8,558 bases of DNA from Pseudomonadota bacterium. GTDB lineage: Bacteria > Pseudomonadota > Alphaproteobacteria > Rhizobiales > Devosiaceae. Position 1 is the first letter of the stretch. Each line of letters opens with the position of its first letter. The DNA is taken from NCBI GenBank assembly GCA_023428425.1, contig JAEYYP010000235.1:1-8558 (forward strand), written 5' to 3'. The notes under the pieces were generated by a model. That model searched no databases, was not told the DNA's origin, and saw only the letters and a program-made list of their open reading frames with translations. Positions 1 through 7,659 of this stretch are shown here, in pieces. The translations under genes were made by a program, and so were the position numbers.

Positions 1-27
1 AGCGAAGCTTGGTGGAGGGGGCGGTCA
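1..27. repeat. Partial REP-like G-rich palindromic repeat (copy A), cut by the window edge
   Basis: Bases 11-27 (GGTGGAGGGGGCGGTCA) are identical to 6266-6282. The match extends with two substitutions back to CGAAG at base 3, giving 23 of 25 matches with 6258-6282. Bases 1-9 (AGCGAAGCT) form an AGC/GCT stem around a GAA triloop, in the same place where copy B has its ACCACCC-GAA-GGGTGGT hairpin. The stem bases differ between copies but pair in both. The left hairpin expected from copy B would lie outside the window. I interpret it as a dispersed REP-type intergenic element; its mobility and function are not visible here. Confidence 0.6.
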
Positions 28-185
28 AGGACCCGTACCAGAACCACCCTTCACCCTCCCCCTTGTGGGCTTCGAACCGTGCCGAAGGCAGAATCGCTCC
101 AGTGGAGCGATTCCAGGAGAGAAGGCCTTGAGAGCTATGCTCGAAAGGCGGGTAGCGCCGCTAGGAGCGAAGCGACGTAGCAGAG
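28..185. other. Non-coding tail rich in small inverted repeats, downstream of the operon
   Basis: No credible gene is seen. The stretch carries several short inverted repeats: TGCC-GAA-GGCA at 80-90, a perfect 10-bp stem at 91-113, GAGC-TAT-GCTC at 132-142, TAGCG-C-CGCTA at 153-163, and GCTA/TAGC (160-163 with 178-181) around a GCGAAGC mini-hairpin at 167-173. A C-rich segment at 46-62 looks like a second REP-type half in the opposite orientation to bases 11-22. The density of palindromes suggests a mosaic of intergenic repeats, not a single regulatory element. Any RNA made here would come from readthrough of the operon. Confidence 0.5.
80..113 (-). terminator. Two abutting stem-loops downstream of the last operon gene; possible terminator or 3' end stabiliser
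   Basis: GAATCGCTCC (91-100) and GGAGCGATTC (104-113) form a perfect 10-bp stem with a 3-nt loop. It is directly followed, in the direction of transcription, by a 4-bp stem with a TTC loop at 80-90. They lie about 115 nt beyond the stop codon at 227-229. No U-run follows, so this is not a canonical intrinsic terminator. It could equally be a dispersed repeat or a 3' mRNA protection element. Confidence 0.35.
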
Positions 186-222
186 CTAGGGTGGGGGTGG
201 AGTTGCGACTAGGGTGGGGGTG
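186..222. repeat. Incomplete tandem direct repeat with a 23-bp period
   Basis: CTAGGGTGGGGGTG occurs at 186-199 and again at 209-222, exactly 23 bp apart, immediately after the stop of the last gene (stop codon 227-229). The plus strand therefore has four runs of three or more G in two clusters. With only two units it is probably a local duplication. No function can be inferred. Confidence 0.6.
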
Positions 223-226
223 AGGT

Positions 227-2107
227 TTACCCCTCCCGCCCCACGATCGCCCCCACGCCCTCCGCCGCCGTCACCCACGGCGTGTCGTAGCTCGGCGGCC
301 GCACATACCGCTTCATCCCAACCTCCAGCGTCGCCGTCGCCCCCGCCTCGAGCCGCACCACCAGCCATCGCCCCGACGCTGCGAACGCCGCCCCATCCAG
401 CGTCCCGCCGGCAAACTCGTGCTCCCCGAACGCCCCGGCCTGCACGACCACCTCGCGCGCCGTCGCCACATCCGTGTTCACCAGCGTCAGCGACGCCCCG
501 TCGTCGCGCAGCCCGTCCACCAGCGCTGCCACACCCTCCGGCAATCCTGGCCGCTCGCCAACCGCATCGAAATACCGGAACCGCGCATGCTGAAGCCCGC
601 CGTGATACACATGCATCGGCCCGCCCAGCGTCAGCTGCGTCAGCCCCTCGATGATCATGGGCGTCAGCTGCTGCCACATGTGGATCGTCATCGACTCCCG
701 GTAGTGATCCATGGTCAGCGGGTTGTTCTCTTCCGCCCGGAACTTCGCGATCTGCCCGGCGATCGTCACGAGGTTCGCTTCGAGGATCTGCTCCGGATAG
801 TCCGGCCACTGCCCGCGCATGAACTTGAACCACTGCGCGGTGTTGCCGTTGAAGCCCATGTGCCCGCCGGCGGTCTTCTGGCCATAACTGTTATAGGCCG
901 GGTTCACCGCGTCGAATATCTGGCCGGCCCAGCCCCGCTCGGCCCGCGCGGCATCCGCCTCGTCCATCGAGGTGGCCCACAGGTACACCCCGAACATCGG
1001 GTGGGGATGCCGGAAGTCGCGCCAGCCCTCGTCATAGTGCCGGTTCGGCACCAGCTCGCCGTCGCGCAGCCCCCACAGCATGTCGAGCTGCGAGCGCAGC
1101 AGGTTCAGGTGCTGCATATCGCCGGTCAGCGCTGTCGCATTCATCCCCGCGACCGATAGCGGCTCGAGCAGCGACACCGAGCCATGAGGCCAGCGCCAGC
1201 CGTAATAGCCGCCCCACCACTTGCCCTCGTTGTATTCGCCGATCTCGCCTGAAAGCCCGATATTGTCGGGGATGATCCCGCCATTGCGCGCCGTGCGCTC
1301 CTCCCAGGCCGCGAGATAGTCGAGCACCCACGCCCGATATTTCTCTTCGCCGGTGTAGGCGAACGCATGCGTCATCAGCGAGCTGGCGCCGAGGTTCAGC
1401 GGCACATCGCCCCGCGATTGCCGCTCGTTGATCCGCTTGAGGATCTCCTCGTACACCGCATCGTCCGACCACGGCGTCTTCATCCCGTACCGGTCGATCC
1501 CCGGCAGATCCTCGAAGGGTGGCAGGTAGTTGTCGAGGATTTCGCGATGCGTCGACCAGTCCTCGGCGGTCTGCACGTGTCGAGGCCCGCGGCTGCCATT
1601 GATCGGCGAGCGCATCAGCTTGCGCTCGGCGTCCCAGTTCAACGCCTCCTTGTCCTCGCCATTGTAGAACCCGGCAAACCGCCGCGTCCGCTGCCGGTCT
1701 TTCATCACATTGGGGTCGGCGAGCCCGAAGAAGTAGAAGAACAGGTTGCTCTCGCCGTGGTGCATCCAGTCGTAGTACGCGTCGTACTCACGGTGGATCT
1801 GGCCATACTCGGTCCACTGCCAGGTGATCCCGTCCCAGATCGTCCGCGACCGCTCGTACACCGTGCGCGCCCCGCCCAGCGCGTAGAACAGCGGCATGTT
1901 CATGAACCCCTCATAGGGGTCGTCCGAGCCGTCCATACCCGGCCACTCGTCGCGCCAGATCAGCGTCCCGTCCTCGCGGGTGTAGCGGTCGGCAAACTCG
2001 ATCGCCGCCTTGTCGAGCACGGCAAAGATCTGCCGCTGCAGCAGCGCCCATTTCGGCATGGCGGCGAGGCGGCTCGCGGTCACCCGCGGCAGGCTGGAAG
2101 TCGTCAT
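227..2107 (-). CDS. 626-residue protein of unknown function, candidate cytoplasmic helical-toroid carbohydrate-active enzyme
   Basis: I do not recognise a named family. The protein has no signal peptide or membrane segment, so a cytoplasmic location is likely. It is rich in Trp, Tyr and His. Notable stretches are WRDEWPGMDG (51-60), YYDWMHHGES (111-120), KWWGGYYGWRWPHG (296-309), RHPHPMFGVYLW (366-377) and GHMGFNGNTAQWFKF (415-429), joined by amphipathic helix-like segments. From about residue 525 to 600 the composition shifts to short beta-type segments (SLTLVNTDVATAREVVV, WLVVRLEAGATATLEVG), suggesting a small C-terminal beta-sandwich. That architecture resembles six-hairpin, (alpha/alpha) toroid glycosidases and lyases, but this is inference from sequence texture only. 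The ATG at 2107 lies 5 nt after the stop of the preceding enolase-superfamily gene, with only a weak upstream purine stretch (GAGTAAG), so translational coupling is likely. As last gene of a sugar-uptake operon it probably acts on the imported substrate. Confidence 0.8.
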   Translation of the reverse strand: MTTSSLPRVTASRLAAMPKWALLQRQIFAVLDKAAIEFADRYTREDGTLIWRDEWPGMDGSDDPYEGFMNMPLFYALGGARTVYERSRTIWDGITWQWTEYGQIHREYDAYYDWMHHGESNLFFYFFGLADPNVMKDRQRTRRFAGFYNGEDKEALNWDAERKLMRSPINGSRGPRHVQTAEDWSTHREILDNYLPPFEDLPGIDRYGMKTPWSDDAVYEEILKRINERQSRGDVPLNLGASSLMTHAFAYTGEEKYRAWVLDYLAAWEERTARNGGIIPDNIGLSGEIGEYNEGKWWGGYYGWRWPHGSVSLLEPLSVAGMNATALTGDMQHLNLLRSQLDMLWGLRDGELVPNRHYDEGWRDFRHPHPMFGVYLWATSMDEADAARAERGWAGQIFDAVNPAYNSYGQKTAGGHMGFNGNTAQWFKFMRGQWPDYPEQILEANLVTIAGQIAKFRAEENNPLTMDHYRESMTIHMWQQLTPMIIEGLTQLTLGGPMHVYHGGLQHARFRYFDAVGERPGLPEGVAALVDGLRDDGASLTLVNTDVATAREVVVQAGAFGEHEFAGGTLDGAAFAASGRWLVVRLEAGATATLEVGMKRYVRPPSYDTPWVTAAEGVGAIVGREG

Positions 2108-2112
2108 GGTGC

Positions 2113-3282
2113 TTACTCGTAAACCGTCGTTCCGGTGGCGTGCTTCTTCACCCAGTCCCAGTCGAGGTTGTAGCCGAGGCCCACCCCCTGCGGCACCGGC
2201 ACGCAGCCGTCCTTGTCGACCGCGTCGAGATCGTCCGAATAGTCGTCGGCATGCACCTGGTGCTGCGACTTCCACCCGGCGACCTTCGGGTTCACCAGCC
2301 CGAGCTCGTAGTAGTTCGTGTTGCGGATCGCCGCCATGCAGTGGCGCGGCGCGTGCCCCGGCGCATGAATTTCGCAATCCATGCCGAAGCCCTCGGCCAC
2401 ATGCGCGATCTTCATCACCCCGGTGATGCCGCCATCGTAGTCCACGTCGGCGCGCACGAAATCCGTGCCCTCGGCGATCAGGTTGTCGACCCGGCTCTCG
2501 ATGCCCCGGATATGCTCGCCCATCAGGATCGGCGTCTTGATCAGCTCGCGCAGCCGCTTGTGCGCATAGGCCGAGAGTCCGCCATCCTTGTATGGGTCCT
2601 CGTACCAGAAGTAGTTCGCCTCGTCGCAGGCCTGCCCGACCTTCAGCGCGTCGCCGAAATTCTCGTACTCGCAGCCGGGGTCGATCATCAGGTCCATCGT
2701 GTCCCCGACCGCCTTCCGCGTCGCCAGCACCGCCTGCGCCTCGCGCCGGATAGGCCCATGCCCCCAGCCGTGGATCTTGAACGCCGGATAGCCCATCTCA
2801 CGGCACTGCACGGCGAACTCACCGAACGCCTCGGGCGAGTCCAACCCACCGTTCTCGTCGCCGTGGAAGGTCGAGGCATAGGCCGGCAGCCTGTCGCGCC
2901 ACCCGCCGAGCAGCTGGTACACCGGCTGCCCGGCCACCTTGCCGGCAATGTCCCACAGCGCGCAGTCGATCGGTCCCATGCCGAACTTGTCGTGCTTGCG
3001 CAACGCCCGCTTCAGGTCGTTCCAGATCAGCTCGCGCTCGAGCGCGTTCCTGCCGATCAGGTACTGCGCCGCCATCGCCACCTGCGCGTAGGAGACGCCA
3101 ACGCCACCCGAATACTCCCCGGTCACCCCGGCCTCGGTCTCCACCGTCATCACATAGTCGGTGAACTCGACCTCGCCGCCCTTGAGATAAACGTGGTTGA
3201 AGCCGTTATAGTCCCCGGTGAGGTCACGCCGCTTCCACTTGTACTGGGTGACCGTCAGGCGCTTGATCCGCATATCCTTCAT
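2113..3282 (-). CDS. Enolase-superfamily (mandelate racemase subgroup) protein, probable acid-sugar dehydratase
   Basis: 389 residues, the usual length for this superfamily, with an N-terminal capping domain (about 1-125) and a C-terminal modified TIM barrel. Members bind Mg2+ and abstract the proton alpha to a carboxylate. Metal ligands are visible as D201 (LMIDPG), E228 (FWYEDP) and E256 (ILMGEH). The His-Asp dyad of the mandelate racemase subgroup is present as D279 (VRADVDYDGGITG) and H306 (CEIHAPGH), and E326 (NYYELG) matches the conserved Glu after it. The second-strand motif is K169-I-H171 (FKIHGWG), where mandelate racemase has Lys-x-Lys. This fits a sugar-acid dehydratase or epimerase, but the substrate is unknown. 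GAGGGGG at 3291-3297 precedes the ATG at 3282 by 8 nt and decides that start over an in-frame ATG at 3273. It is 13 nt after the transporter ATPase gene and 5 nt before the next gene. It is related to the partial gene at 7683-8558: both share a PxYQxLGG...PAYAST stretch. Confidence 0.9.
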   Translation of the reverse strand: MKDMRIKRLTVTQYKWKRRDLTGDYNGFNHVYLKGGEVEFTDYVMTVETEAGVTGEYSGGVGVSYAQVAMAAQYLIGRNALERELIWNDLKRALRKHDKFGMGPIDCALWDIAGKVAGQPVYQLLGGWRDRLPAYASTFHGDENGGLDSPEAFGEFAVQCREMGYPAFKIHGWGHGPIRREAQAVLATRKAVGDTMDLMIDPGCEYENFGDALKVGQACDEANYFWYEDPYKDGGLSAYAHKRLRELIKTPILMGEHIRGIESRVDNLIAEGTDFVRADVDYDGGITGVMKIAHVAEGFGMDCEIHAPGHAPRHCMAAIRNTNYYELGLVNPKVAGWKSQHQVHADDYSDDLDAVDKDGCVPVPQGVGLGYNLDWDWVKKHATGTTVYE

Positions 3283-3295
3283 CGCATGTACCCCC

Positions 3296-4372
<1,077 letters not shown>

Positions 4373-4376
4373 GCGC

Positions 4377-5222
4377 CTACCCCTTGACTGCGCCGGCAGT
4401 GATGCCGGCCACCATGACGCGCTGCACGAGGGCGAACAGCACGATCACGGGAATGATGGAAATGATGCCGCCGGCCGCCAGCATGCCCCAGGGCAGCTGG
4501 AACTCGCCGACCATCAGCTGCAGGCCCACCGGCCACGTCCGCGACCCCGTCGACGAGGTCAGCATCAGCGCGAACAGGTACTCGTTCCAGGCCGCGATGG
4601 CGACGAACACGCAGGTGGCGACGAGCCCGTTCCGCGCGATCGGGATCACGATGCGGAACATCGCCCCGATGCGCGTCGACCCATCGATCCGAGCCGCCGA
4701 TTCCAGCTCCTTTGGCGCCGCGTCGAAGAAGCCCTTCAGCATCCACACGAAGAGCGGCAGCAGGAAGCTCGTATAAGCGACCGCGAGACCGAGACTGGTG
4801 TCGAACAGCCCCAGGTTCCGCATCACGATGAACAGCGGGATGATCATCAGCACCGCCGGGAACATGCGGACCACGAGGTAGCCCAGCATCAGCGGCGTGC
4901 GCCCGGGGAAGTGGAAGCGCGAGAAGGCGTAGGAGGCGATGGTGCCGGTAAACAGGCAGATCGCCACCGTCATCACCGTCGTCACCAGCGAGTTGACCAC
5001 CAGCACGGGATAGCCCGACTGGTTCCACAGCTTGATGTAGTTATCGAGCGTGAAGCGGGTCGGGAAATACACCATCGTCCGGGTGACGATGTCGTCGTCG
5101 ACCTTGAACGAGGTCAGCAGCATCCACAGCAGCGGCCCGATGCTGAGCACGGCGAGGAAGATCATCACCGCGTAGCTGAGAATGTTCCAGATGAGGGTGG
5201 AGCCGGAGCGGGTCTGGGCCAT
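4377..5222 (-). CDS. Carbohydrate ABC transporter permease, MalG/UgpE type
   Basis: 281 residues with six predicted membrane segments (about 13-36, 73-99, 110-133, 142-163, 198-221 and 246-268). The cytoplasmic EAA loop that docks onto the ATPase is at about 171-200 (ELESAARIDGSTRIGAMFRI, then VIP), with the invariant Gly at 181. Length, the short N-terminal tail and the order of genes mark it as the second CUT1 permease. It starts 4 nt after the stop of the other permease. AGGA within the end of that gene, 8 nt from the ATG, is the probable ribosome binding site, so the two subunits are likely coupled in translation. Its substrate is set by the partner binding protein and cannot be named from this sequence. 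Confidence 0.96.
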   Translation of the reverse strand: MAQTRSGSTLIWNILSYAVMIFLAVLSIGPLLWMLLTSFKVDDDIVTRTMVYFPTRFTLDNYIKLWNQSGYPVLVVNSLVTTVMTVAICLFTGTIASYAFSRFHFPGRTPLMLGYLVVRMFPAVLMIIPLFIVMRNLGLFDTSLGLAVAYTSFLLPLFVWMLKGFFDAAPKELESAARIDGSTRIGAMFRIVIPIARNGLVATCVFVAIAAWNEYLFALMLTSSTGSRTWPVGLQLMVGEFQLPWGMLAAGGIISIIPVIVLFALVQRVMVAGITAGAVKG

Positions 5223-5226
5223 GGCG

Positions 5227-6186
5227 CTAGTCCTGGTTGACCTTGCTGAGCCGGATATAGGCCCAGGCGAACAGCATCAGCAGCACGAACATCACCGTCG
5301 ACAGCGCGCCGGCGAAGCCGAAGTTGAACTCGGCATAGGCGCTCTCGAACGCATAGAGGCTCAGCACCTGCGTCGAGCGCCCCGGTCCGCCCTGGGTGAG
5401 GATCAGCAGCAGGTCGGGTGAGTTCACCAGCCCGATGACGCGCAGGATGATGGCGGCCGCGATGATGGTGCGCAGCATCGGCAGGGTGATCAGCCGCAGC
5501 TGCGCGAAGGCCCCGGCGCCGTCGATGTCGGCGGCCTTGTAGAGGTCGGACGGAATACCCTTCAGCCCCGCCATGATCAGCAGCGTGAAGAACGGGAAGC
5601 TGTGCCAGGCCTCGACGAAGATGGCCGCGGCCATCGCCGTGTTGGGGTCGGCGAACCAGGCCTTGTAGCTCTCGAGCGCGCCGACCATCACCAGCAGGTC
5701 GTTGACCACGCCGACGCGGCTGTCGAGCATCAGGCCCCACATGTTGCCGGCCACCACGTTGGGCAGGAAATAGGGCACGAGGATCAGCACCGCGAACACC
5801 TTGGTGCCCGGCAGATTGCGGTTGAGCGCCAGCGCCGCGATCAGCCCGACGCCGAATTCGATGATGATGGAGAAGGTCACCCACACGGCGGTGTTGCGCA
5901 ACGACAGCCAGAACACCGGGTCGGCGATCATGCGCTGGTAGTGCTTCAGCCCGACGAACACGCCGTTGCCCTGCATGCGGTTCAGCCGCATCTCGGTAAA
6001 AGAGAGCTGGAAGCCATAGACCGTCGGAAAGAGCACGATCGCCGTGATCAGCAGCGCCGAGGGCAGCAGCAGCAGATACATCCAGTAGCGCGTCTCGGAG
6101 AGTTCCCCGAGCAGCCGCACCGGATTGATCGCGTCCCACATGTTGCGCGGCGGCGGCATGGCGGAAATGGCAGGGCCTCGGCTCAT
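5227..6186 (-). CDS. Carbohydrate ABC transporter permease, MalF/UgpA type
   Basis: 319 residues with six predicted membrane segments (about 35-57, 97-121, 129-147, 184-206, 239-262 and 291-312). The EAA loop is at about 214-240 (DLYKAADIDGAGAFAQL then ITLPML), and the LTQGGPGRST segment common in this family follows at 263-272. It forms the import pore with the next permease. The ATG at 6186 is chosen because a G-rich stretch (GGGGGCAC) precedes it and it gives a normal N-terminus. Internal ATGs at 6159 and 6141 have no better ribosome binding site, so the start is somewhat uncertain. It is separated from the binding-protein gene by a 190-nt gap with hairpins, which may lower its expression relative to the binding protein. 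Confidence 0.95.
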   Translation of the reverse strand: MSRGPAISAMPPPRNMWDAINPVRLLGELSETRYWMYLLLLPSALLITAIVLFPTVYGFQLSFTEMRLNRMQGNGVFVGLKHYQRMIADPVFWLSLRNTAVWVTFSIIIEFGVGLIAALALNRNLPGTKVFAVLILVPYFLPNVVAGNMWGLMLDSRVGVVNDLLVMVGALESYKAWFADPNTAMAAAIFVEAWHSFPFFTLLIMAGLKGIPSDLYKAADIDGAGAFAQLRLITLPMLRTIIAAAIILRVIGLVNSPDLLLILTQGGPGRSTQVLSLYAFESAYAEFNFGFAGALSTVMFVLLMLFAWAYIRLSKVNQD

Positions 6187-6224
6187 CGAGTGCCCCCGGC
6201 CATTGGCGCCCGACCAAGCCGGGC

Positions 6225-6282
6225 TCCTCCCCTGCGAAGCGGGGGAGGGGGACCACCCGAAGGGTGGTGGAGGGGGCGGTCA
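6225..6282. repeat. REP-like double hairpin (copy B) between binding-protein and permease genes
   Basis: Two adjacent stem-loops share a C-GAA-G apex. CTCCCCTGC-GAA-GCGGGGGAG (6227-6247) has a 9-bp stem with one G-T wobble. ACCACCC-GAA-GGGTGGT (6252-6268) has a perfect 7-bp stem. They are followed by GGTGGAGGGGGCGGTCA (6266-6282), which recurs exactly at 11-27. The GCGAAGC core is known as an unusually stable DNA mini-hairpin. The layout fits a dispersed REP-type palindromic element of alphaproteobacteria. Its place between the binding protein and first permease gene recalls the REP sequences between malE and malF of Escherichia coli, which protect the upstream mRNA. A similar role here is inference. 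Confidence 0.7.
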
Positions 6283-6339
6283 GAAGCGCCGACCTGCCAA
6301 CAGCCGATCATGAGCAGAGCCCTCGGTCGCGGGGAGAAC

Positions 6340-6367
6340 GGGGCGGCCAGCCGAGACCGGCCGCCCC
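6340..6367 (-). terminator. GC-rich stem-loop just after the solute-binding protein stop; likely attenuator or mRNA stabiliser
   Basis: GGGGCGGCC (6340-6348) and GGCCGCCCC (6359-6367) form a perfect 9-bp stem with a 10-nt loop. It begins 9 nt after the stop codon (6377-6379) in the direction of transcription. What follows is GTTCTCCCC, not a U-run, so full intrinsic termination is unlikely. Such hairpins commonly set excess binding protein over membrane subunits by blocking 3' exonuclease decay or by partial termination. The perfect stem is seen; the function is inferred. Confidence 0.6.
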
Positions 6368-6376
6368 TGGAAACCG

Positions 6377-7639
6377 TCAGGAAATCGCCTGCGCGAGGCC
6401 TTCGATGATCTGGTCGGCAGCCTGCTCGGGCGTCGCCTGGCCGATCAGGATCTGCTGCAGCGCCGGCAGCACGGTGCTCTGTGCCCAGCCCGCTGCGCCC
6501 GGGAAGCTCGGCTGCGGAATGCCGAAGCCGAGCGTGTCCGAGGCCGCCTTGTACATCGGGTTGCCGCCGATGCGCTGGTCGCCTGCCGCCACGGTCGAGG
6601 CCGGGAAGTAGCCGGTCTTTTCGAGGAAGGCGACGGCCGCGTCGGGCTCGCCCCAGAACTTGATCCAGTCCCACGCCGCGTCCGCACCCTCTTCCTTGGT
6701 GATGCAGTTATACGCGTAGGCGAGGCGGGCGACGCGGGTGGCGGGACCGGCCGGCATGGCGAACGTGCCGAACTGCACGCCCGGCTCCAGCTTGGACGCG
6801 ATGTCCTGGTACGAGCCGGTATGGTGCCAGATCATGGCGGTCTGGCCGGTCTGGAAGCCGGAGATCACCTGCTGGAACCCGTCGTTCGCGGCGCTCGGCG
6901 GCACGGCGCCGTCCTTGACGAGCAGGCCGGCATACCAGTCGAGTGCCTTCACCACGATGTCGCGGTCGAGCCCGATCGTGCCGTCGGCGGCCTTCACCGG
7001 CGAACCGAAGGCCTCGATGACGTTGACCACGAAGTTCTGGCCGCCCGGGCCGCCACGCAGGCCGAAGCCGTACCGCCCCTTGGAGGCGTCGGTGAGCTTG
7101 ATCGCCGCATCGCGGAACTCGTCATAGGTGGTCGGCGGAGCCAGCCCGGCCTCGTCGAACCAGTCCTTGCGATAGTAGCCCCAGTCGACGAACGTGAAGC
7201 CCGGCACGCCGTAGACGCGGCCGTCCTTGCTGATCGAGGCGAAACGCGAGTCGTCGAAGTCGGGACGCCGCTCCCACGTCGCTATCCGGTCGGTCATGTC
7301 GAGGAGCGCGCCCATGGCGAGCAGGTCCTCGAACCGCTCGGACGACACCATCGTCACGTTCGGCCGGGCATTGCCCACCACCGCCGCGGTGATCTTGGCC
7401 ATGAACTCGGGGTTGGGGATGTTCTCGGGCGTCACCGTGATGTCCGGGTGCGCCGCCTTGAACAGCGCCATCACCGCTTCCAGCCCCGCCGCTTCCGACT
7501 GCGAGGTGAAGGTGTGCCAGTAGTTGATGCTGGCTGCCTGGGCAAAGGCCGGCATCGACGCCAATGGCGTCAGCGCCGAAGCGGCAAGCAGGCCGCCACC
7601 CATCTTGAGGACCGATCGCCGGTCAAACCTGGTCGTCAT
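6377..7639 (-). CDS. Family 1 extracellular solute-binding protein of a CUT1 sugar ABC transporter, Tat signal
   Basis: 420 residues, the normal size for the family 1 periplasmic binding proteins that deliver sugars, oligosaccharides or polyols to MalFG-type permeases. The N-terminus carries a twin-arginine pattern (DRRSVLKMG, R7 and R8), a hydrophobic stretch (14-30) and an AFA motif at 31-33, so cleavage after A33 is likely and export would be folded, by the Tat route. The mature part opens with INYWHTFTSQSEA and contains the family's typical VPGFTFVDWGYYRKDWFDEAGL segment near 150 and a lysine/aromatic-rich second lobe. The ATG at 7639 is chosen because GGAGGAGG lies 5 nt upstream; a TTG at 7654 would place that site inside the gene. 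It lies 43 nt after the upstream enolase-superfamily gene and 190 nt before the first permease. Which sugar it binds is not readable from sequence. Confidence 0.95.
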   Translation of the reverse strand: MTTRFDRRSVLKMGGGLLAASALTPLASMPAFAQAASINYWHTFTSQSEAAGLEAVMALFKAAHPDITVTPENIPNPEFMAKITAAVVGNARPNVTMVSSERFEDLLAMGALLDMTDRIATWERRPDFDDSRFASISKDGRVYGVPGFTFVDWGYYRKDWFDEAGLAPPTTYDEFRDAAIKLTDASKGRYGFGLRGGPGGQNFVVNVIEAFGSPVKAADGTIGLDRDIVVKALDWYAGLLVKDGAVPPSAANDGFQQVISGFQTGQTAMIWHHTGSYQDIASKLEPGVQFGTFAMPAGPATRVARLAYAYNCITKEEGADAAWDWIKFWGEPDAAVAFLEKTGYFPASTVAAGDQRIGGNPMYKAASDTLGFGIPQPSFPGAAGWAQSTVLPALQQILIGQATPEQAADQIIEGLAQAIS

Positions 7640-7644
7640 GCTAT

Positions 7645-7652
7645 CCTCCTCC
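7645..7652 (-). promoter_or_regulatory. Strong ribosome binding site of the solute-binding protein gene
   Basis: On the minus strand GGAGGAGG sits 5 nt (ATAGC) before the ATG at 7639. It is by far the best Shine-Dalgarno match in the window, which fits the high expression expected of a periplasmic binding protein, and it decides the start. Confidence 0.85.
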
Positions 7653-7659
7653 AATGATC

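Noticed and set aside
193..220. G-quadruplex in the G-run pairs of the direct repeat
   Set aside because: The G-runs are separated by a 17-nt stretch containing few Gs, giving one long loop. Nothing suggests selection for a quadruplex, and G-runs are common in the REP-like elements.
186..222. The 23-bp direct repeat as part of a CRISPR array
   Set aside because: Only two incomplete units, no unique spacer between them and no cas genes.
186..833. A 215-residue minus-strand frame over the end of the last gene
   Set aside because: Its Gly/Ala/Arg-rich composition and full overlap with the real gene in another frame mark it as a shadow.
227..2377. A longer open frame that would extend the last gene by 90 residues at its N-terminus
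   Set aside because: The extra part runs over the coding end of the enolase-superfamily gene in another frame, has Arg/Gly-rich low-complexity composition typical of an antisense or shifted GC-rich frame, and the ATG at 2107 sits right behind the preceding stop.
6340..6367. Canonical intrinsic terminator after the binding-protein gene
   Set aside because: No U-run follows the stem and the permeases downstream need the same transcript, so attenuation or stabilisation fits better.
7640..7654. A TTG start at 7654 for the solute-binding protein
   Set aside because: It would put the GGAGGAGG site inside the gene, while the ATG at 7639 has ideal spacing from it and gives a clean twin-arginine signal.
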